Assembly (NCBI GenBank): GCA_041487075.1 | Contig: JBGPMO010000027.1 | Location: 1 to 8,575, forward strand | Source of the DNA: JBGPMO01 sp041487075 | GTDB taxonomy: Bacteria; Patescibacteriota; Minisyncoccia; UBA6257; 1-14-0-10-40-38 | DNA: 8,575 nucleotides | Direction: 5' to 3' | Shown: positions 1 to 4,991 of the stretch, piece after piece | How the letters are laid out: every line of letters starts with the position of its first letter | Numbering within the stretch: position 1 is the first letter of the stretch | Notes under the pieces: generated by a model | Database searches by the model: none | What the model saw: only the letters and a program-made list of their open reading frames with translations | Told to the model about the DNA's origin: nothing | Made by a program: the position numbers and the translations under genes

Positions 1-534
1 CAACGCCGGGAATTCGACTGCTGCGATAACGAAACCGGCCCGCTCAACTGCCGCCGTCACCTCATCAACCGCCTTTGCCTCCGCAAGGGCGCCCAAAATC
101 TCAGTCTGAGTCCCTTCCGCCTGGTTCTCTCCAATTTTCTGCCATCCCGCATACGCCGTATTGAAATCAATAGGAGAAATCATTTCAAGATTCAGCCGGA
201 CCGACTCCAAAAGGCGGGCCTCCTGAAGCAAGGGCACCCCAAATGATTGGGTATATACGAGCGCAGGAGGCAAAGAAAGCACGGCATGCACCGGCTTACC
301 CTCGCCGCCAACCTGCCGATGCAGTTCGGTAAGCGCTTGCTGAAATTGGGCTCCATTTTTCACGCGGCCGTCTTGGATGATGCCCGGGACCAACCGCAGA
401 GTAGCCATGCGTGGCGCTATGCCTTCTTGAAGCAGAAGAAAATAAAGAGAATCGTCCGTAATAGTCAATCCCCCGATCGGCAACACGGGATTTAAACGTT
501 TGGCGAGCTTCTTAAGCCAAAGAAGAAACTTCAT
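1..534 (-). CDS. pilM: PilM-like type IV pilus assembly protein, N-terminal 178 residues (runs off the window)
   Basis: The frame is open from the ATG at 534 to position 1, giving 178 residues with no stop; the C-terminal part lies outside the window. PilM is an actin-fold cytoplasmic protein that links the PilN/PilO inner-membrane complex to the assembly motor. The start overlaps the stop of the preceding gene as ATGA, which supports both translation coupling and the start. Recognisable pieces are a short basic N-terminus, a GGLTITDDSL segment (about residues 21-30) where PilM normally has its phosphate-1 loop, a VHAVLSLPP strand (about 84-92), and an EMISPIDF...GWQKIGE segment (about 117-136) that matches the 'IPF...DW' region of the family. 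The phosphate loop is not the canonical GxDxGxxxxK form, so nucleotide binding may be altered. Assignment is from motif layout and operon position; a related GspL/PilM-type scaffold is the alternative. Confidence 0.72.
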   Translation of the reverse strand, partial: MKFLLWLKKLAKRLNPVLPIGGLTITDDSLYFLLLQEGIAPRMATLRLVPGIIQDGRVKNGAQFQQALTELHRQVGGEGKPVHAVLSLPPALVYTQSFGVPLLQEARLLESVRLNLEMISPIDFNTAYAGWQKIGENQAEGTQTEILGALAEAKAVDEVTAAVERAGFVIAAVEFPAL

Positions 535-1046
535 AATTTTACTTCAGTAATGGATTGGATTTTGATAAGCAGAGTCCCGGGATCCGCTTCAAAAACGGCA
601 ACGAGCTTCCGGCTCTTCGTGAGCGATTGCCCTATGGAAAGAATTTCATATTTACCGGGAGCAGGCGTAGCGCCGCACGTTCCACTGCTTGTAGCTCCAG
701 TAAAGTTTTTGCAAAGAGTAATGGTGGCGCCGGCGTTACCCGTCGCTGGCAATGCATATGAATAAAGGTCTGTTGGCGGATTTGCCGGATAATCTTTTCG
801 CATAACCCGCATAATCCCTTCATCAATCCCGCCTTGCGCTGCGGCAAGCGCCTCGGCAGAAAGCCGGATACTCAAATTCGTTGAGGTTAAGAGGTATCCG
901 AGCGTCGCACCCACGAGCGCAATCTGAATAATAATACCACCTAAGAGCAGTATCATCGCAAGCGAAGCAACTCCCTTATTTTTTTTGCGATTTGCCTGTC
1001 CTGAGCGGCTTCGAAGGGCGATTTGTAATTTGCGATTATTGATCAT
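531..1046 (-). CDS. PilX-like minor pseudopilin
   Basis: This 171-residue protein has a basic leader ending in Gly25, then a hydrophobic helix (about 29-52, LAMILLLGGIIIQIALVG), then an Ala-rich amphipathic stretch with AEALAAAQGGIDEGIMRV. That stretch matches the 'AeAGie.A' helix of PilX-type minor pilins, which join the priming tip complex of T4P. The +5 residue after the presumed cleavage site is Ala rather than the usual Glu. Two cysteines in the C-terminal domain (about 114 and 124) could form a disulfide. I chose the ATG at 1046 because it overlaps the upstream stop as ATGA and has GGAG three bases before it; an in-frame TTG at 1055 would add three residues. Codons 2-21 are written by repeat DNA, and an 8-base A run lies in codons 20-23. 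The downstream PilM-like gene overlaps its stop. Confidence 0.72.
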   Translation of the reverse strand: MINNRKLQIALRSRSGQANRKKNKGVASLAMILLLGGIIIQIALVGATLGYLLTSTNLSIRLSAEALAAAQGGIDEGIMRVMRKDYPANPPTDLYSYALPATGNAGATITLCKNFTGATSSGTCGATPAPGKYEILSIGQSLTKSRKLVAVFEADPGTLLIKIQSITEVKL

Positions 1047-1048
1047 GG
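983..1048. repeat. Composite repeat inside the PilX-like leader: heptads plus a CCTGAGC...TTCGAAGG element
   Basis: Read on the plus strand, two heptads of the ATTTGCG type (983-996) are followed by CCTGAGCGGCTTCGAAGG (1000-1017), and then by four heptads (1021-1048: ATTTGTA, ATTTGCG, ATTATTG and a fourth containing the start codon). The middle element has an imperfect dyad (CCT...AGG outer arms) and resembles a short dispersed repeat (CCTGAGC-n-TCGAAGG) that I know from many bacterial genomes. The two heptad blocks are out of phase (31 bases apart, not a multiple of 7), as expected if the middle element was inserted into a heptad array. The whole unit is translated as residues 1-21 of the PilX-like protein. 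Confidence 0.6.
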
Positions 1049-2056
1049 GCTCCAATTGATAATGATATCATCAATTTTAGGGCTCTGGGTCCGCCCGCTA
1101 TTAGGAAGCAAAAACACTTGGTACCGAAAATATCGCTTATTATGTTGGTTGATGACTGGTATAGGAACTCCGGGGCTTGCCGGGCCGTAGTACGTACTGC
1201 TTGGCGGGCCGGTAAAATTCCACCCTGCTGCGCCGCCAATGCAGTCGGGCACAGTTCCTTGACCAGCCGCGCAATCGGTCGCGAGTTTAAATGATACATA
1301 TAATCCCGGAGGATCAGGGAGTCCGGGCTCGGTTCCATGCCACACTATCGAGTTAATCGCCACGCCGCAATTTATTCCGGTAGGGCACGTATCAAAAATA
1401 CTTGAAGTAAGCACGGCATCTTGCGGAAGTTGTGCGGTCCAGCCTGTTTCTTTCACTCGGTAAAGTATGGCAGAACCAGTATTCACGTAACTAAAACTAA
1501 TCCAGCCCACCACATCATTCCATGCCCAGCCGCTAAAAAAACCCGTGGCTTGATCAATTTTTACCTGATAAAAAGTCGGAAGATCAGGGCTTGAAGGGCA
1601 TGCCCAGGTGCCGCCCGAGCTCACTGATCCGCCATTCTTATCTCCGCAAAAACTAATCCACCCGATCGCATCACTCCACGCCCACCCCGCAAGATTGCCG
1701 TGGGCGTCATTTGAAACTTTATACGACACCGTACAATTGCTGCCCGGCGGGCCAGAGGCGCAATTTAAAGAGATAAATCCTACGGAAGAAGAAGCATATC
1801 CTCCTAATTCTGTATCAGATACGGTCACGGGAAGCGTGCAATTGCCTGACACGGGCACACAAAAATCAACCCAGCCAGCAACGTCGTTCCAAGCCCACTC
1901 GCATAATGTCCCGGCTCCCCCGCAATTCGCTGATCCATCAGGTACGATAACGCCTGATCCCTGTGGCCCCCCGGCGAATGCAAACGGCGCGCCTCGGAAG
2001 AAAAAGCCGGCGCTTACTATGATGATTACGATAAATGTAAAACACGTTTGTCGCAT
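1043..2056 (-). CDS. Secreted WAW/GW-repeat protein of unknown function encoded among the pseudopilins
   Basis: The 337-residue product begins with a hydrophobic export signal (residues 5-20) and a likely signal-peptidase site after AFA at about 28. This is not a type III prepilin leader. A motif of the form W-A-W-x-D-x-x-G-W-[IV]-x-F occurs at about 54-65, 126-136 and 178-188, with a degenerate copy (GYASSSVGFISL) at about 87-97. The second and third perfect copies are each preceded by a Y-[KQ]-V strand and a G-x-x-x-G turn, so the unit is a small beta-rich module. About a dozen cysteines suggest disulfides. The C-terminus (about 308-337, YFRYQVFLLP...IDDIIINWSP) looks like the closing strands of a beta-sandwich. 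I know such repeats from CPR hypothetical proteins but know no established function. Its place between pilV- and pilX-like genes, with an ATGA overlap downstream, suggests a pilus-tip or surface adhesin role; that is inference. Confidence 0.8.
   Translation of the reverse strand: MRQTCFTFIVIIIVSAGFFFRGAPFAFAGGPQGSGVIVPDGSANCGGAGTLCEWAWNDVAGWVDFCVPVSGNCTLPVTVSDTELGGYASSSVGFISLNCASGPPGSNCTVSYKVSNDAHGNLAGWAWSDAIGWISFCGDKNGGSVSSGGTWACPSSPDLPTFYQVKIDQATGFFSGWAWNDVVGWISFSYVNTGSAILYRVKETGWTAQLPQDAVLTSSIFDTCPTGINCGVAINSIVWHGTEPGLPDPPGLYVSFKLATDCAAGQGTVPDCIGGAAGWNFTGPPSSTYYGPASPGVPIPVINQHNKRYFRYQVFLLPNSGRTQSPKIDDIIINWSP
1050..1053 (-). promoter_or_regulatory. Ribosome binding site of the PilX-like gene
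   Basis: On the minus strand GGAG is followed by CCC and then the ATG at 1046. It is one of very few Shine-Dalgarno-like sites in the window and supports 1046 as the start rather than the TTG at 1055, which overlaps this site. Confidence 0.45.
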
Positions 2057-2060
2057 AACG

Positions 2061-2744
2061 CTATGAGCCAGTAATTTTAATAAACCCGGGCTCGCCTAAA
2101 GAATCGACGTGAGTCGCATCGTAAAATGCATTGGTCGTATTCCCGAGATTCACAACGGGATCTCCCGGAGACGTTGCCCCGAGAGTCCAGTCATTTTGAA
2201 CCGTCACCCGATCAGCATGCCGTGTAAGAAATCTGCTAATTTTGACTGACCCGCCGCCTTGATCCTGCCAGCTCACGACAGACGTAACTTGCTGGGTAGA
2301 GGGATCTTCGGTCTGACCACCTCCACACGAACTAGGAGGAAATACCCCAGTGATATTGCCCGTGGCAGTGTCCCGGCAAACATTGTACACCAAAAAATAA
2401 CGGGTGTACGTCACCGCATCAATCACGAGCGGTGGATTTTCATCACTCTGTTGGTAGGTAAACGGTGTGCCAGTAAGGGAATAGTGAGTGGCTCCGTCCT
2501 TCACTAAATTATAAATGCCGCAGGAGCCGCTCGTACAATACCATTTTGCTTCTGCGTATACAGCCACTTTCTCGGCTAAGTCTTGAGTAAGAAAGCTCGC
2601 AGTCTGAATATATTTATTCTGCAAACTCGTGCGGAGCGCAACAGAAAGAAGAATCGCCGCGCTGCCAACTAAAATAGCCCCAATCGAAACTGCAAACAAG
2701 ATCTCAATAAGGGATTGGCCTTCCTGATATTTGCGATTTGCCAT
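2061..2744 (-). CDS. PilV/GspI-GspJ-like minor pseudopilin
   Basis: This 227-residue protein has a class III prepilin signal: a nine-residue leader ending in Gly9, then QSLIEILFAVSIGAILVG, with Glu at +5 and a roughly 25-residue hydrophobic helix. The remainder is a soluble domain with four cysteines in two pairs (CTSGSC at about 70-75 and single cysteines near 123 and 140) and many Thr/Ser/Gly residues. Length and N-terminus fit minor pilins of the PilV/GspJ type, which prime fibre assembly. A prepilin peptidase would remove the leader. The gene starts 13 bases after the stop of the preceding pseudopilin and ends 4 bases before the next start, as expected in one operon. There is no Shine-Dalgarno site, and the start codon and leader residues MANRK lie inside a heptanucleotide array. 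The exact subfamily cannot be fixed by eye. Confidence 0.78.
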   Translation of the reverse strand: MANRKYQEGQSLIEILFAVSIGAILVGSAAILLSVALRTSLQNKYIQTASFLTQDLAEKVAVYAEAKWYCTSGSCGIYNLVKDGATHYSLTGTPFTYQQSDENPPLVIDAVTYTRYFLVYNVCRDTATGNITGVFPPSSCGGGQTEDPSTQQVTSVVSWQDQGGGSVKISRFLTRHADRVTVQNDWTLGATSPGDPVVNLGNTTNAFYDATHVDSLGEPGFIKITGS

Positions 2745-2763
2745 TTATGATTTGTGATTAATA
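2729..2763. repeat. Heptanucleotide array across a pseudopilin stop/start junction
   Basis: Five consecutive 7-base units on the plus strand (ATTTGCG, ATTTGCC, ATTTATG, ATTTGTG and ATTAATA). The array covers the stop codon of the GspH-like gene (2758-2760), the whole intergenic gap, the start codon of the PilV-like gene (2744-2742) and its first five codons. It is the same family as the arrays at 983-996 and 1021-1048. Confidence 0.65.
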
Positions 2764-3273
2764 TGTAACGGTGCCATTCGCGTTTACGGTAATCGTCCGG
2801 GTGTCGGCAGTATTGCTTATCCGGTCAAGAATTAAGTTTGGCGTGATGGGAGGCGGAGGATTAACGAGCTCGCCCGTGCGCTTTTCAAAGATAAAATCTC
2901 GGTACGATCCATTTGCCAGATTCCCGCTATTAATCTCAACCGTCGTCTCAAAAGGGTAGGTGGTGATAAGCGTTGCAACGCTCCCCGTGCCAGGCCCTTC
3001 TGAACTGAGAAGGGTGTCAGACGCACTGATTAAGTAAAAAAAATCAGGAGGGGTCGTATTATTCACTAGGCGCACTCCCCAACGCAAACTATTTTCTTGA
3101 GTAATTGCACGCTCTTCGGCATCGCGAAAAACTGCGACCACTCGCTTCAGATCAGAGTCAAGATCCTGACTCCCTTTATATTGAGAAAAATATAACGAGG
3201 TAATGCCCATAATAATCCCCATGATTCCCATAACTATCAAAAGCTCAATGAGCGTAATGCCTTTTGAATCCAT
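2758..3273 (-). CDS. GspH/FimT-like pseudopilin
   Basis: This 171-residue protein opens with a minimal prepilin signal: MDSKG, cleavage after Gly5, then ITLIELLIVMGIMGIIMGITSL with Glu at +5. The helix after cleavage continues to the YFSQYKGSQDLDSDLKRVVAVFRDAEERAI region, which matches the alpha-1 continuation of GspH/FimT pseudopilins ('l...l...r.eAi...'). The C-terminal end (NTADTRTITVNANGTVTY) has the strand pattern that closes the GspH fold. A PPPP run occurs at about 139-142. Such proteins are part of the tip-priming complex. It lies 92 bases downstream of pilC, the largest gap in this operon, and 13 bases before the PilV-like gene. No Shine-Dalgarno site precedes the ATG, and I see no convincing promoter in the gap, although it contains an 8-bp palindrome (ACCGCGGT, 3356-3363) just after pilC. 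Confidence 0.8.
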   Translation of the reverse strand: MDSKGITLIELLIVMGIMGIIMGITSLYFSQYKGSQDLDSDLKRVVAVFRDAEERAITQENSLRWGVRLVNNTTPPDFFYLISASDTLLSSEGPGTGSVATLITTYPFETTVEINSGNLANGSYRDFIFEKRTGELVNPPPPITPNLILDRISNTADTRTITVNANGTVTY

Positions 3274-3365
3274 ATGAAAATTTTTTGCTATTTTCTTTTT
3301 ATGATCGGCTCAATGCTTTGAATGAGAAAATGGCAGACCCGAGGCTTGACCGAGCACCGCGGTTA

Positions 3366-4577
3366 CTAAATCTGCCCGACGAGCTGATAGATCGGCACAA
3401 TAATCGAAAGCGCAATCACCGCAACCACGCCGCCGATCATAACGAGGAGCGCCGGCTCAAGAAAAGAAACCAACGTCTTCACTGAAGCATCGATCTCTTT
3501 TTCATAAAAATCGGAAAGGGCGGTTAAAATTTCATCTAAATGGCCGGCTTTCTCGGAAATAGCGACAAGATTAGTAACTACCGCCGGGAATGCCGCCTCC
3601 CGCTTAAAGGCCTCTCCAACGGTAAGACCGCGAGAAATTCCTTCCCGTGAGATCCGGCGGAGCGCCGCGCCGATATTGCCCTTTCCTACTGCGTCCGCAG
3701 TAATGTCAAGAGAATTCAAAATCGGCAGTCCGGATTTTAAAAGAGCCGCGAGCGTTGCCGCAAACCGTTGGAGTGAAAGTTTATACGTTACCGTTTTAAT
3801 AAGCGGCAATGATGTGAGAAACGCTGAAAACAGCTTATTGCCCACCGCTGTCTTCCGCACAAACAAAACGAGAAAAACCAGAAGCAGTATGCCACCCCCA
3901 AGGAGAAGCACAATATATTTCCCGAGAAAGAGCCCGACGGCAAAGACAATACGCGAGAAGAGCGGCGGCTTAAACCCTCCGCCGGAGAATACCGTGGCAA
4001 TTTTAGGAAGAGCAAAGGTGACTAAAAACGTAAGAATAAGCACCGCCATACCGAGCAGTAGAATGGGGTAAACGAGAGCGCCGCGAATCCGGCTCCGGAG
4101 ATCACTTTCCCCTTCAAGTGATGTCGAAAGGTCTGCAAGCACTCGGTCAAGACTGCCGGAGGATTCACCCGCTTTTATAAGATTCACAAACACCGATGAA
4201 AAATATTTTGGATAACGAAGGAACGTCGTATGAAACGGCTCTCCGCGCTCAAGCGACCCGCGAACCTCAAGCATTAACGCCTTCACGACCGGCTTATCAA
4301 AATCAGTAACCAAAATATCAATGGCCCTGAAAAGATCCGTGCCGACCTTAAGCATTAACGCAAGATATTTCGTCAAAAAAATCCTGTCGGAAAGCGTAAT
4401 CTTCTGCGCAAAAAGTCTATTGCCCGCTTTAGCAACCGTAAGCTCGACCGGCTTTACCGAAATAGGGCGAAGGCCTCCTTTTGCAAGGAAATTTAAAATT
4501 TCGGCCGTATCTTTGCCATCGGTATTCCCCTCAACGACTTTCCCGTTCGGCTGAAACGCAACGTAGTGAAAGCGCAT
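3366..4577 (-). CDS. pilC: Type IV pilus inner-membrane platform protein PilC (GspF family)
   Basis: The 403-residue length is normal for PilC/GspF. The order is an N-terminal beta segment (1-45), a first T2SF domain (about 60-185) with the GESSGSLDRVL signature at about 137-147, a transmembrane helix at 169-190, a second membrane region at about 210-240, a second T2SF domain (about 255-385) with the matching SEKAGHLDEIL signature at about 341-351, and a final helix at about 374-397. PilC sits in the cytoplasmic membrane, binds the motor ATPase and passes pilins into the growing fibre. In most T4P operons pilC directly follows the ATPase genes; here an S23-like gene lies between them. The ATG at 4577 lies five bases beyond a heptad array (4583-4610) and lacks a Shine-Dalgarno site. 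Confidence 0.95.
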   Translation of the reverse strand: MRFHYVAFQPNGKVVEGNTDGKDTAEILNFLAKGGLRPISVKPVELTVAKAGNRLFAQKITLSDRIFLTKYLALMLKVGTDLFRAIDILVTDFDKPVVKALMLEVRGSLERGEPFHTTFLRYPKYFSSVFVNLIKAGESSGSLDRVLADLSTSLEGESDLRSRIRGALVYPILLLGMAVLILTFLVTFALPKIATVFSGGGFKPPLFSRIVFAVGLFLGKYIVLLLGGGILLLVFLVLFVRKTAVGNKLFSAFLTSLPLIKTVTYKLSLQRFAATLAALLKSGLPILNSLDITADAVGKGNIGAALRRISREGISRGLTVGEAFKREAAFPAVVTNLVAISEKAGHLDEILTALSDFYEKEIDASVKTLVSFLEPALLVMIGGVVAVIALSIIVPIYQLVGQI

Positions 4578-4582
4578 ACAAT

Positions 4583-4610
4583 TAACTTACAACTTACAAC
4601 CTACGACTTT
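4583..4610. repeat. Heptanucleotide array, reverse orientation, left flank of the S23-like gene
   Basis: Four 7-base units on the plus strand (TAACTTA, CAACTTA, CAACCTA, CGACTTT). Read on the minus strand they are GTTGTAA-type units. The stop codon of the S23-like gene (4603-4601) falls inside the array, so its last residues (LKS) are repeat-encoded. Bases 4584-4600 form an inverted repeat with 4963-4979, with 16 of 17 positions matching. Confidence 0.75.
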
Positions 4611-4960
4611 AATGATTTTTTAAAACCACCCAACTGACCCCCAATACTGTGAATTGTTTGAGTTGCCTTCATGAACTCTTCTTTAGTTATGAGTTTATTA
4701 TACCGAAAAAAGTCTATTCCTGCGAACGTCTCATAGAGCGAGCCATGTGCGATATTAAAAAAATGATTTAGTTCCTTATCTGAAGCCTTGCCGCTTCCTT
4801 CCGCAATATTAAGAAGGACAGAAAAGGCAGACCGAATGATTTGGCTCCCAAGTTCAAATCTATATTCTTTTGGCAATTTCTTTACGATATTTAAAACGAA
4901 AGCAAGTAACTCTCTCGACTCCTGATATACTTTCCAATTTAAAAATCTAAACTTATCCAT
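4601..4960 (-). CDS. S23-like four-helix-bundle protein (23S rRNA intervening-sequence protein family)
   Basis: This 119-residue, largely helical protein carries the family signature QIIRSAFSVLLNIAEGSGK (about 40-58), followed by an iAhGSLyEt motif (about 70-78) and an N-terminal FRFLNWKVYQESREL helix. The length is typical. Family members form pentameric four-helix bundles; relatives include proteins encoded in 23S rRNA intervening sequences and the Avd accessory protein of diversity-generating retroelements. No reverse transcriptase or template repeat is present here, so a DGR role is not supported. The gene interrupts the pilB-pilC order, is clearly AT-richer than its neighbours and is bracketed by inverted heptad arrays that overlap its stop and abut its start (4 bases away). 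Same strand and tight spacing mean it is probably co-transcribed. Family assignment is firm; function in this context is unknown. Confidence 0.88.
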   Translation of the reverse strand: MDKFRFLNWKVYQESRELLAFVLNIVKKLPKEYRFELGSQIIRSAFSVLLNIAEGSGKASDKELNHFFNIAHGSLYETFAGIDFFRYNKLITKEEFMKATQTIHSIGGQLGGFKKSLKS

Positions 4961-4962
4961 TT

Positions 4963-4991
4963 GTTGTAAGTTGTTAGTTGTAAGTCAGAAG
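4963..4991. repeat. Heptanucleotide array, forward orientation, right flank of the S23-like gene
   Basis: Four consecutive units on the plus strand (GTTGTAA, GTTGTTA, GTTGTAA, GTCAGAA) plus one base. The array fills the gap between the stop of pilB (4994-4992) and the start of the S23-like gene (4960). It is the inverted partner of the array at 4583-4610. Confidence 0.75.

Larger units (their letters stand above)
4583..4991. other. Putative S23-type cassette: four-helix-bundle gene between inverted heptad arrays
   Basis: A 119-codon gene occupies nearly all of this 409-base interval, and both ends are heptad arrays in inverted orientation. The arms match over 16 of 17 bases (4584-4600 against 4963-4979). 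Hand counts of three 60-base lines inside the gene gave about 30-38% G+C, against about 52% in one line of pilB, so the composition differs from its neighbours. It separates pilB from pilC, which are normally close together. Seen: arms, composition and position. Known: S23-family genes in 23S rRNA intervening sequences also sit between inverted repeats. Inferred: this interval entered the operon as a unit. No target-site duplication or transposase is visible. Confidence 0.4.

Noticed and set aside
247..495. Plus-strand 82-codon frame opposite the PilM-like gene
   Set aside because: The minus-strand frame is open across the whole interval to the window edge, matches PilM and is joined to the preceding gene by an ATGA overlap.
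1608..2066. Plus-strand 152-codon frame opposite the WAW-repeat gene
   Set aside because: It is an antisense shadow of a clear secreted-protein gene, rich in Pro/Thr with no recognisable domain and no ribosome binding site. The repeat periodicity belongs to the minus-strand frame.
2729..2763. CRISPR array
   Set aside because: The periodic units are 7 bases with no spacers of 30-40 bases, and no cas genes are nearby.
3274..3365. Promoter or terminator in the 92-base gap after pilC
   Set aside because: The gap has an A-rich stretch before the next start and an 8-bp palindrome next to the pilC stop, but no -35/-10 pair with good spacing and no stem followed by a T run.
4601..4960. Avd-type accessory protein of a diversity-generating retroelement
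   Set aside because: The four-helix-bundle fold is shared, but the window has no reverse transcriptase, template repeat or variable repeat with adenine-specific changes. The S23 group is the better fit.
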